Source of the DNA: Clavaria fumosa
Lineage: Eukaryota; Basidiomycota; Agaricomycetes; Agaricales; Clavariaceae
DNA length: 64,000 bases
Reading direction: 5' to 3'
Assembly: GCA_951802425.1 (NCBI GenBank)
Contig: OX637794.1
Span: forward strand, 868,001-932,000
Position numbers and translations under genes: made by a program. Below the pieces are notes generated by a model. The model was not told the origin of the DNA, searched no databases, and saw nothing but the letters and a program-made list of their open reading frames with translations. How positions within the stretch are numbered: position 1 is the first letter of the stretch; each line of letters opens with the position of its first letter. Positions 52,607 to 62,972 of this stretch are shown here, piece after piece.

Positions 52607-54105
52607 GTGTACCCAATCCCCATCTTATAGGGCCAGCCCATTTTGACTGGTGGCCATCTTATAGGCCCAGCCGATCGTCGGCCGAGATATAGCCAAATAG
52701 GCTCAGCCGATATGCTTAGGTCACCCAAAAACTAAATCTAGAAATAAAGATAACTTGATATTGTGGGTGCCCTTAAAATAGGCCCAGCCAAAGCCTACAT
52801 TCTTGACTGTATATCCAAGCTCAGTACTCTTGTATATGCTAGCTCAATATTCTTGAATAAGTAGCACTGTTGCTCTTATTTTATCAGCAGCAGAAAATGA
52901 TTTGTGAGGTAGATCATCAGAAGTTAATTCAGCTGCATTTCAGGTTCTATACTACTATCCTAAATATGAAACAACTTGCTGCAATGGTATTGTCTATAAT
53001 CTCATCTTCACCACCTCAATAAACCACTCACCCATCTGGACTACCTGATATGAATATGCCTTTACAAAGGGCTCAGCTGAGATGGTCATTCTCAGGTCTG
53101 CATTTCATGTCAAATATCCCTTCCTCACAGATCAAAATCATGAATCCTGAGCAACCCTACTATTATTATTCCAACCCCAATGAGCCACCCATCTGGATTT
53201 CTTTGTTTGAATATGCCCTTCCCAAGGGGTTATCCCAGATGGTTTTACTTCACTCAACATAGCCTTCTTTCTATGTTCCCAGTCACAGCAGACACCTCTG
53301 GAGGTTGATTATTTGATATTAATACCTCTTCATGAAGGGCTTGACTAGTATTCTCCAAGCCTAATCCCATGTTAAATATGCTCTACCTGCATATCATGAC
53401 ATTTCAGAATAATAATGATCATATAATTTTATTTCTAGCCCCAATGAACCACCCACTCATCTGGACCACTTGATATTAAGATGCCTTTACAAAGGGCTTA
53501 GCCTGGATGGTTATTCTTCAGTCTACATAACTTCAAATATCCCCTCTCTACAAGTATTGAACAAACTGCATATGGAAACAATCACCATTATTATTTCAGT
53601 CATAATGAATTGCCTCTTACAAAATGGGCAAGCATACTGCATCAGTATCCCCTTTTTGTATATCTTAAACCACCTTTGCAAATGCTAACACCCTTGTCTT
53701 CATTTCTACAGCATTGATCAACTCCCATTCATTTACACCCCCTCATATTAATACATTGTTATCAGCAGCTTTACCCAGATAGTTACTCTCAATAGATTCA
53801 CTCAATTTGAGAATAATATGAAGGGACCAACATACTAGGTATGCCTTGAGATGTCTCTTGTGTTTCCTATGATATTTGTTTGACAAGGGGTAGATTTTAA
53901 ACAATGAAAACCTGTCAAAGTAAAGTTCTATATCATAGATTTAAAGAATGTTCTAATTCAAAGACATTGGATTGCCATTTCTCAAGATACTGATTTATTT
54001 TATTGTCCTTTCTGAAATGCATGGATATGAAAACTTAATCTACAATGTGCATTATTCACACTTGTAGGGCTATGAAATCAATAAATATACATTTGTCAAA
54101 AAGAA
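52607..54105. repeat. AT-rich interval with diverged direct repeats
   Basis: No gene. 52607-52800 has four copies of a GGCCCAGCC-like word at irregular spacing. From about 52980 to 53840 a degenerate unit recurs: CCCAATGAACCACCCA, then TCTGGAC, then ATGCCTTTACAAAGGGCT, then GGATGGTTATTCT. Recognisable units start near 53005, 53175, 53290, 53440 and 53735. The units are too diverged to assign a fixed period and resemble decayed repeat sequence. Confidence 0.55.
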
Positions 54106-56048
54106 CTACTGCCTTTTTGCCCTGGGTCTTAGCACCCGCTGCTTTGCCTCCATGGATGCTTTCCTCTTGCTTCATGTTCGGTATGGAAGATGAGGCTCCC
54201 TCTCATCTCTGGCTCTTTTCTTCTTCAGCGAGCCAGACTGCTGATCATTCTCCACCTCACTCTCCACTTGCAATTGATCCCTCTGCCTCTCCTGCACCTC
54301 CAGTATATTTAAATTGGCCATCTCATATGATTGTCCACCAATATCATCATCAGCATCCTCTTCATAATTGGCACTGTCTTCATCTGTAGTGTCCTCATCA
54401 TCACCAGCATGGTCTTCATCAGTGTCTTCTCTATCACTGTTATTGACTGGTTTCTCTGAACTGGATCTGACTCACATTAGCCAATGATATTTTCAAGTGA
54501 GAAAAGATCTTACACTTCAGAGACAAGCTGGATATGCTTAGCTGTTTGAGACAGCCTTGACACTTCATCGTCAGTATCTTGTGTATGACTCTTGTCTGCA
54601 TCCCTTAAGGCCTTCCCTCTCCTATGGGTGGATAGAACATTCTTGAAGTCAAGGACCCTTTGACCTAGAGTTTGTTGATGGTGGAGGAAGGAACAAAGCC
54701 TTCTCACATCTGCTGATTGCATTTTTGAGGGCTCATGGATGTGTACTCCTTTAGGAATGTATTGTGCTTGTATAAAGGCACTTGGGTTGTCAGATATTTG
54801 CAGCCATGGAACAGCAGCCTTCTTGTTGTTACTTTTCTTGCCTACAAAATGCAACATTTTTTCAATTTATGAAATAATGAAATGTGAAAAGCTTACGGTA
54901 TGCAATAGTAAAACATGATCTCAAGATTTCCTTGAGCTGAGCCAAGGGAAGTGCCAATTCTAGAGGTAGTAATGGCCAACCATCCTCATCTTTTGCAAGA
55001 TCCCATGGGACACTTGTATCTGTTCTCTTAGAGAGAAGCACAGCATCCCAATCATCATTTTGCAGCCTTGTTGCATCCTCTGAACTCAGATTAGAGCTCT
55101 TCTTAGACACAATTGTACAGAGCACACTTACTGTTCCACATATCCCCTAAATACTCATCCCATTTTTGCCAAACAACATCTCCTGTTTGTTGAAACACAT
55201 CCTTGAACCCAGCAGTGGAGAGTCCAGGCGTCTGGACTCTAAGAGAAATTCAAGAACATACGCATTAGTCAGGAATGTAGAACACCTCATGGAAAACACT
55301 CACTTTGCCTTCTTGATCTGCCCTTTGTCATCTTGCCAACCAGCCAACATAAAAATCTCTACTCCCATCTGCTCTTTGGCCAACTGGGAAAACTCCAAAG
55401 CATTATGCATAAACTTTCGCGAAGCCAATCTTACAGTAAAGGAAACAGCTGACATAAGTTGCAAATGAATAACATGCAGAGATTCACTCACTCTCTTTGA
55501 ATATTAGACGGTACAGGCTCTGTATTCCACTTCTCAGCCAAGCCTTCATATTCAAGCTGTTCCTGTGTTGACAACTCCTGGCAAATTTGAGTCCTGGCTC
55601 GACGGTATGCAGATAAGAAGTCTATTGTGCCTCTCTCAGCCTTTGAGAGCTCTTCTGCACGGGCATTGATTTTTTCCTTCTCATGCTGCTCAACAACACT
55701 CTGGAAGGTCCACCTTTTGCATTTCCAAATATTGAGGCCTGGCCTTTGACCTGGCTCAGAATCAGAACCATTATCCATTCCTGCCCCAACCCTGCGATGG
55801 TTATGCAGCCAGTTGCGAATTTTCTGCAAAAGGAAAGCATCAAATCATAAGTGAATCAGATGTGTGAAGTTCTGCTTTACCTGGTTTAAGCCATTGGGGG
55901 GATGTTCCTGCGTAGCTTCAGCCAGGTCTCAGATTTGTCTCTTGATCTCCTTGACAATACTAGCATGTTCCTTGGTGTCCGCCTTCCCATATGCTTCCAG
56001 GCTGCCTTTGAGAAGCTTGACATAAGCAGGGGTTGTCCACTTGGTCAT
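54106..56048 (-). pseudogene. KDZ-neighbour gene, unknown function, with WLHNHRR motif and acidic tail; two TGA stops
   Basis: Minus-strand gene in about seven exons, start MTKWTTPAYVKLLKG at 56048, end TAG at 54106-54108. The second exon starts IRNWLHNHRR, reminiscent of the W-x-N-x-R-R end of a homeodomain recognition helix, then KCKRWTFQSVVEQHEKEKIN, followed by AEKWNTEPVPSNIQRE. Later exons carry FMLAGWQDDKGQI, TAGFKDVFQQTGDVVWQKWD, KDEDGWPLLPLELALPLAQL, PWLQISDNPSAFI, and a strongly acidic region ending with KKKRARDE and a basic RPRAKRQ tail. Splice sites are good, but TGA codons at 55929-55931 (before DLAEATQEHP) and 54172-54174 break the frame, each where Arg would fit. This type of protein recurs next to agaricomycete transposons; DNA binding is inference only. 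Confidence 0.55.
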
Positions 56049-56169
56049 TTACATGAGGATTGTGAGGAGGCAATAGGTAGAAGTAAGAGAACGATGATTC
56101 CAACATGTGATGTCGATTGCTTCAAAGACGCAAGAAGTATTTCAAAGTCATGTGCTGTCGGCGTTACAT

Positions 56170-56219
56170 GTCACTATGTGACCAGCGTTGAAGTACTTCA
56201 ACGCTGGTCACATAGTGAC
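56170..56219. repeat. 50-bp perfect palindrome
   Basis: Two 25-bp arms with no spacer: GTCACTATGTGACCAGCG.. on the left and its exact reverse complement on the right, centred on AAGTACTT at 56191-56198. It lies inside a partial copy of the 251-bp repeat; the other copies lack it, having only TGTCACAC at this point, so it was inserted, flanked by TGTCA on both sides. Confidence 0.9.
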
Positions 56220-56307
56220 TTGTCACACTCCTTTCAAAAAAATCAAAGTGAATTGGTATTACCAACCAAGTCAAATGTAGAGGAAGGGTGGTTCCAGACT
56301 AAGAATT

Positions 56308-56809
56308 GAGTTTCTTATCAGTCAGCGTTACATGTCACACCCCGTTCAAAAATCTAAGTGCATCAGTATTACCAACCAAGTCAAATGTAGAGGAAGGGTG
56401 GTTCCAGACTAAGAATTGAGACCTCTGTATTGTTGCTTATTGAGTTTTCAACAGGGGTGTGCTATTGGGTAATTTTTGGAGATCTTTATACTCCCTAGAA
56501 TCTTACTCCTAAGCCATTTGGTGAAGCGATGGACAAATTGATCAAAGGCCACAGATTCGAGTTTCTTATCAGTCAGCGTTACATGTCACACCCCTTTCAA
56601 AAAAATCAAAGTGCATTGGTATTACCAACCAAGTCAAATGTAGGGAGGGTGGTTCCAGACTAAGAATTGAGACCTCTGTATTGTTGCTTATTGAGTTTTC
56701 AATGGGGATGTGCTATTGGGTAAATTTTGGACATCCTTATACTCCCTGGAATCTTACTCCTAAGCCATTCTGTGAAGCGATGAATAAAATGATCAAAGGC
56801 CACAGATTT
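56308..56809. repeat. 251-bp tandem duplication, plus partial third copy upstream
   Basis: Copies at 56308-56558 and 56559-56809 begin GAGTTTCTTATCAGTC and GAGTTTTTTTAC follows the second. They share TTACCAACCAAGTCAAATGT and CTTACTCCTAAGCCATT. A partial copy lies at about 56158-56307 and contains the palindrome. No coding capacity. It lies between the KDZ-neighbour gene and the KDZ transposase, both on the minus strand. Confidence 0.88.
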
Positions 56810-57247
56810 GAGTTTTTTTACCAAACCAGTACCCTGTGATATTTTCTAGACATTATTCCATACCAAAATCAACAATGGAGAACTTACCATCCCTCTACAT
56901 CCTTGATGGCTTAACCTGCTTCACTTTTTCTATCCGGCCCTTCGCCAATCGGGTTGTCACACAATTTGTAGAGTTTAGCTGTTGTTCCAAGAGACGCGTT
57001 CATCCGTGGTCCTTTATGACCTGGTTTGCACACATATGGGGTGAGGTGTATGCAAATCATACGCTTTGGTTCACTGTATTGCGAGCATTGACCCTCCTTA
57101 TTGAATGGTAAGAATGAATGTAGGTGGGAGAGGACTCGCCATAGAGAGATGCCATTGATGAGGTGCTAGGCAAAGACGAAGAAGCGATATCTCCCACGGC
57201 GATAAGGCTCAAAATCAAAAAAGCTAGAGAAATCAATTTAGGAATAT
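56810..57247. other. Spacer downstream of the KDZ transposase
   Basis: 440 bp between the tandem repeat and the transposase stop. Short open frames only; no recognisable gene. An end of the transposon may lie here, but no terminal inverted repeat was identified. Confidence 0.35.
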
Positions 57248-60200
57248 TCATCTTCCTGGGTTCAAAACAGATTCCCAGGCAAGTTCAGCAGTAGTATGCA
57301 TCCTCCTCCATAAAATAATCTGCTTCTCGGCATAGCATTTGTGCCCAGGCTTATGCTCTGTGTCTGCCCAAACAGATCTCCTCTTCCATTTGCTTTCTCG
57401 GTTTGCAAACCAAGACAAAGTCCAAGTCATCTCATGTTTCACCAATTCCAACTCTTCATTCCACCTGTCATGTCGAGCTTTCACTTGAAGCCAGTTGACC
57501 CGGCATACTTCTCAGCGTTAGAGCAAGTAGACGTTGAGAGGTAAATGAGCATATCTCACTTTCATTCATCCAAGGGCTTTCATTACCTCCTCCAGTCCTC
57601 CAAATCCAAGGTAGTTTATCATTTCTCTGGCCCACTTGGTTCTCTTCTATGACATCTGTGTTCACCTTCAGGTCCGAATCTGAGAGCGCTTGGAATTTGG
57701 CAAGTGTATCTGCAGGAGCACCTAAGTCAGACAAGGCAGCTCTTGCTCGCTGATATCTCCCAGCCAGCTCTTTAATCTTAGAACTGATTTGAAGAAGCTC
57801 TGCTTGACTCCTTGTCTTGCTGCTCTGTGTTTTGGATTTTCGGATGCATAATTTGTAGAGCAGTGATTTGTGTCCGATAGCTAGCCTGAGTGCATCAAGG
57901 GACTCGCCTGCCTGTGCTGTCCGAAGTTGTATTTCTTGTTCGACAATCTGGCCCCATCCATTTTTCAGGCAGAAATCTTGACCGAAAGTCGAAGGCATCA
58001 AGAGCCTGGCTTGCATGCTATTTCCCACAAGGTCTTCAAAATGATCACCTTCGTCAATCCCATCCATACCCCCTTCAGAGTCTTCATCCCCTTGCACATC
58101 TGACTCATCTTGGTTCCACTCAAAATCTCCAAGAACTGTGGAGATTTTTAAATTGTGGCCTTCGATTTTTGATTCGAGTTTGTTTAGCCGATCTACAACG
58201 CTCTGTTTTTGAGGGATGGCAAGCTTTTGCCTCTTGGACAGTTCTGTCGCAATGGAATGCCTGGGTAAGGACTTGTTACAGGGGCACTAATAAAAACACT
58301 CAAGAGCATTACTCACTGAATTTCTTCCAAAGCCATTCCTTCCATCAGCAGAGAAACTATGCCTGAAGGTAATCCAACAGTCCTCTCCTTTGTCGACAGC
58401 ATTAACTGCACTTCTGCAAGAGATGGTGCTTTATTTTTATGCCTTCAGTTTTGTATAGGGGTCTGTGGCAAGAATTGAACCCACCTTTGTCCAATTGTAC
58501 ATCATATATCGACAGGTGTTCTCCACGACATTCCAAAGCAACCTTCTCACTTTCTTTCCATGCTTCTCTTAAATTGCTGGGAATGTTGCGATTCAGAACT
58601 TCAAAGGGTGTTTTGGTTTGCTGAACGCCTTCCACTGCTGCTTTGAATTTGGAGGAGAGGGCTTTCACTTGATTGAACATTCAGTTTGAAAAAATATCTT
58701 GTAAAAAGCTTTTAATGCTCACCAATCTTCACTAACTTCTTCCAGTTGGAGTCTCGCATGTAGTCATCCAGCACTTCTTGACGATGCGCTTTGCTCATGG
58801 CTCGTATGCTGCTGGAGATCTTGTTCAAACTGGACCACAGTGTCTCCAAAATCTCTCCATCTTGTTGTCCTGCACCAGGAATAAAGTTGAGCGAGAAAAG
58901 AGGAAAACAAGAAGGAATGTGTGCCCCCAAGTGGAATTTTCCCACTGCTCCTATGATCTTTGTAGCAGCTGGCATGTATAGGTATGCACTACTTTCAGCT
59001 TGTACTCTGAAGTTGCGAATCCACTGGCAACAAACATCGTAAATGACCAATATTTCAGACATTCCTTCGGTGTGATATTTCATAGCTTGGCATATTGCAT
59101 AGTCGATGTTGACATGACTGCCCAGAGAAAAGTTGAGAAGATTCAAAGAATGTATTTGCTCTCACTTACCGCTCGCCCTTCTGAAAATCAACCACACAAT
59201 GAGGAACAAAGCATCCATGCCGAGAACAGGCGCATGCCCCAATTCCAGTGGCTTCAAGGTGACTAGAACGTGCATTAAGCGCCTGGCTAATTGCTCGATG
59301 GTTTGAGCATTTTGACTTCTAGAAGAAGTATTCAGGATACAAATTTAACAGTTTTGCTGAGGCACTTACCTCATGAATATCCTTTGCCTCTAAAAGGTGC
59401 TGCTGATAATTCGAGTTTTCTACCATATATCCTTCTCCATTAGTCAGCCACACATCTTTGTCTGCTCTGGGCATCTTCAAGTGCTCCGCAGAAAAATTTC
59501 CGTCCACAACGAGAGATCTCTGGAAAAGCCACCTTTCATCATCAGGAATGAGGCAAGATTACTCAGGTAAGACTCACTGGTCTGGGTGACTTCTCCAATT
59601 GTCAGGAAGATTGATCCCCGGTTGAGGGCATGCTGGGCGGAAAAGAGCTAGATCGCCTGTGCCTGGTGTTATATCCACATCATGCCCATATCCAAATCGT
59701 TTTCTATTCTTCAGATCTCTCCATTGCCAGGAGACTCTCATCAACTCTCAGTACCAATCCTAATTATCGCGATCCAGGACAATGAACAAGCAAAATCTAG
59801 AAAAGAATGAATTGGACGAATGGGGATAGTGTCTGGGAAAGCGTTAGAGGTTAGCTGCCTCAATTTGGTGTAAAATGCTCCAGCTGAAGTTTTGCACTCC
59901 ATTGCATCGATATGAAAATGATCAAGAACTTGAAAAGTGAAAGCCGTTTGTGGTCTCTTGGAGCTTGCAGGAAAGAGATGGTGCTGAAGTAGTTGGATAT
60001 GGTATGCTGGAGCGTTTGCAGATTTGCAGTATCGTATAGTCCTTTCACACACTCCATTGGAATGAATGATTTGCAGTTGTCTTGCATGGCAACTCTCTGA
60101 ATCAACGTCACCTTCATTGCTTGAAAACTGATCCTCATTCTCGTCCCCTCCTCTGTCTTGGTACTCTGGACAAGGGGAGCCCTTGTGCCCTAAGCAAATC

Positions 60201-60819
60201 ACCAATCCTGCTTGTGCAAGATCCGATGGTAAGAAGCACATTCCATTCCATAATTCAACAGAATGGAATGGGGTATTGGCATGCCCTTTAGCACAACATG
60301 CTTTACAGGTCAGAGGCCGATAAAAGCAATTGCAACATCGAAACTTGAATTCTGTCTTGTGGCAGCCTTGGCAAGTGGTTGACAGGGATGGAGCTTCCAA
60401 TCCCAAGATTTCCTCAGTGTAGATTGATCGTAGCGACAACCATTCCTCCAGAAACACATTCTGGGCCTGAAATTATGTCAGTGGCTACACATTATGAAGG
60501 AAGCATCAACCCGTACTTTTCCTTGTTTTCGCTTCCTTGACCTCTCTACACGAATAACAGGGACAGAGCCAGGATCAACAGATGCCTCAAAGCGAAGCAC
60601 TGGAGCTGGTGCAATATTGGAGGAAAAGAAGCCACTGGCAGAGGGCTCAAATTCTTCGGACAAGAGTTTGTTCGGGTAGGCGGTGTGGGATCGAGAGGAA
60701 GTCGATTTACGAACATCGTGAGCTCGTATAAATGACTTTCGGAGGCGCTTGTTATAAACTGGAACAAACTCAACCTCCTGAGCATTTTCTTTTCGTTTTG
60801 AACCAGGCAGTCCAGCCAT
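57248..60819 (-). pseudogene. KDZ family transposase with CxC2 zinc cluster, one premature stop
   Basis: Multi-exon minus-strand gene from MAGLPGSKRKENAQEVEF (60819) to the TGA at 57248. In order: basic N-terminus; CxC2-type cluster CQGCHKTEFKFRCCNC, then CKACCAKGHANTPFHSVELW; DHFHIDAMECKTSAGAFY; transposase core TGIGACACSRHGCFVPH, then VDFQKGER joined to HVNIDYAICQAMKYH; IYDVCCQWIRNF; AVGKFHLGAHIPSC; GAGQQDGEILETLWSSLN; LDDYMRDSNWKKL; and a long helical C-terminus ending AELAWESV. These are the hallmarks of Kyakuja-Dileera-Zisupton transposases, abundant in agaricomycetes. A TGA at 59748-59750 falls in the conserved segment preceding ELMRVSWQWRDLKNRKR; the reading DWY-stop-ELM suggests two C-to-T changes of Arg codons. 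Unless spliced around, the gene is inactive. Confidence 0.85.
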
Positions 60820-61009
60820 AAGTAGAGACAGAGAAAGAAGTACAAGTCACGTGTGTGGTATTTGAAAGAACAAAGAACCTTCCCTTATGATGCCTTCGCT
60901 TCATAACCAAGATACAACTGTCCTAGACTCATGTGTGATGAAAATGATGAGACAGTGCAACAGAAAGAAGGAATGACAGTGTGATTAAAAGGAGTGGGTC
61001 TGTGTTCGC
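60820..61009. promoter_or_regulatory. KDZ transposase upstream region
   Basis: 190 bp with one CACGTG at 60848-60853, 29 bp upstream of the transposase start. The edge of the KDZ element against the retroelement remnant must lie near 60950-61010, where that remnant's protein similarity ends. Confidence 0.35.
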
Positions 61010-62389
61010 TCAGGGCCAGAAGCCATTGCGCAGCGCAGACAGGACTGATTTGACAAATCGTTGGTTTGGGTGATCAGTAAGGAGGCGTTCGAAGGCATCA
61101 ACTTTGAGAGGAGTTATGATTTGGAACAATTCCGGGTGAGCTTGGACAGTTTCCCATCCATTCCCAACGTTGAATTCACTCTCGGGAGGTGATGGTACCG
61201 GTTCTGCGAAGAGTGAGTACCTGGCTGTAACCCCAATCATCTCATTGTCATCTCTCCAGAGAAACTCTCTCAAGTAGCGAGGATGCACTTTAGCTTCAAG
61301 TTCCTCCTTTGACTTCTCTTTGCAGTCCCCTTTCCTGTGATGTCCCCCACAGTGGGTGCAGACATGTTTGAACCTGCAGTCCGTAGTAGACAAGCTCCGT
61401 CTCACTTCGCTGATGCGGCTAGTGACACTCCCGCCGACCCACCCGATATCACAACACTTGGTGAGGGCCCACAAACGACAACCCAAACACCACCAAGCCC
61501 CCCTACATCAACATGTGCTGATACTCGTTTGGATCCAAAGAGTCCGAGGACATACTCAGTGTATTTGGCGAGTTCTCGCTCTCGATGCGGGAAGGCGAAT
61601 CGAGTGGCAACAACGGTGCGTTGCCGTGCAAAGACCCAGTCTCCTGCTGTCCTGACTGATTTTGACGGTTTGGATGGACCGTGTCGAAGCTCAATGTCCC
61701 CGACACGTTCAACGGTTTGAGTCTCGTCACAAGTTGCATAGGCTCCCGAGAGCACAATGTCGAGGTTGACCACTTTGCCCAAGAGGACGTTCGTCCACTC
61801 TGAATCTGGGAACCGAGGGACTCCTGGTGTCGTGGAGAGGTGAAGTTTGGCGTTTTTGATGTCGGCAGCAAAGTTAATGATGAGTCGGCGAGTGAGTTCA
61901 AGACTTGTGCTGAGTTGATTCCAAACAAGTTTCGCCCGCTGTGCTCAGGGATAGAACTCTTCGTCAACGCTGCTTTCGAAGCAACCGGTCTCCCAATTCA
62001 GGTGAGTTGCTCCGTCGCCGTTTGTCTCTCGCTCCGCGGGTCTCGCCCTGCTCGCCGAGTTGATCCTCTCCAGGTTCGAGATCCTGTCCATCAGGGTCTT
62101 CCGCATCTTCGCCACTCTCCGCAGCTGCGCGGAGAATTCTCCCATGCTCCTCAAGTGAGTCGAGATACGCTGAGTTGACCTGTTCTTCCGATGCGACAGG
62201 TCCTGTTTCCTGTAATACGTTGAAGATCTGTGTCACTGCCGCTCCCTTGGTGATTCTCCCATCTCGAAAGCGCTTGACGATTTCGTCGCATCGCACGTTT
62301 GTTGATGGGGCGCTTGGTAAGTCTGAGGCGGACACAGTTCTAGACGTTGGAGGAGGGTTGGTTCCGACTGCATCTGAGGTTGAGGTCAT
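61010..62389 (-). pseudogene. Remnant of a DIRS-like retroelement gag-like gene, with zinc knuckle
   Basis: Minus-strand frames in order: MTSTSDAVGTNPPPTSR (62389) with an acidic segment; then VDEEFYP, stop, AQRAKLVWNQL and VPRFPDSEWTNVLLGKVVNL; then DIELRHGPSKPSKSVRTAGD and TRFAFPHRERELAKYTEYV; after a frameshift, CRFKHVCTHCGGHHRKGDC (a knuckle) and FERLLTDHPNQRFVKSVLSA ending FWP then TGA. Similar proteins in agaricomycetes precede a reverse transcriptase and tyrosine recombinase in DIRS-like elements; here the RT part is missing, cut off near the KDZ element. TGA replaces the expected Trp at both FYP-stop and FWP-stop. Identification is from memory of the family pattern, moderate. Confidence 0.5.
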
Positions 62390-62421
62390 GTAAACCGATC
62401 GAGAATGAAGTTCTCAATAAA

Positions 62422-62475
62422 GTGCTCGCGATATGTATGTGCTGCGATACGTGTGTGCTGCAATGCGTGTGTGCT
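62422..62475. repeat. 16-bp tandem repeat, about 3.3 copies
   Basis: Diverged units of the form TGTGCTGCGATACGTG starting near 62422, 62438 and 62454, ending TGTGCT. Short minisatellite in the spacer before the TET/JBP gene. Confidence 0.7.
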
Positions 62476-62690
62476 AACGGAATGAGGCTCAGTAACACTA
62501 CCGGCTACTGGAGATGAAGGAGGTGCACCTGGTGAGCAAGAGGAGAGGCTAGAGAGCCTTTCCCTTCGCTGCTCACCAGGGTAGGGCCAGCGGGGGTAAA
62601 GTCTCGGCTGAGACGTTTGCCGCAGTGAGCGGGATACAGATAGTCCGGGCGTGGGTGAACCGAGTGTTTCGCCCAGCGTGGACAATGGGA

Positions 62691-62768
62691 GCCTCGCCCA
62701 GCTCGGGCATGCGGAGGCGTAGTCGATGTGTGCTGAGCCTCGCCCAGCGCGGGCATGCGGAGGCGAAG
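62691..62768. repeat. 46-bp-spaced duplicated GC-rich motif
   Basis: GCCTCGCCCAGC(T/G)CGGGCATG followed by CGGAGGCG occurs at 62691 and 62737, with a partial third copy (TTCGCCCAGCGTGG) near 62668. The motif is CpG-rich and partly palindromic. It lies in the 580-bp spacer between the retroelement remnant and the dioxygenase stop and may be part of a retroelement terminal repeat. Confidence 0.65.
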
Positions 62769-62972
62769 CGACGCTTGTTGCTGTGTGGGCTACCAGTGTC
62801 ACGCGTGCGAACGGTATTGCCGCGCGTGATTGAACTACTGTAAACAAACTTTAAATACGACACATGATTGTGGTTCATAACACAAGCTGGCTCTCTCGAA
62901 ATTCTGAAATGCTTTGGAACCAACACGTATTTACCTATTCTCATCTATCCTATTCTCATCTATGAGATATAT

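Noticed and set aside
54045..54389. Plus-strand 114-codon open frame
   Set aside because: Shadow of the acidic last exon of the minus-strand KDZ-neighbour gene.
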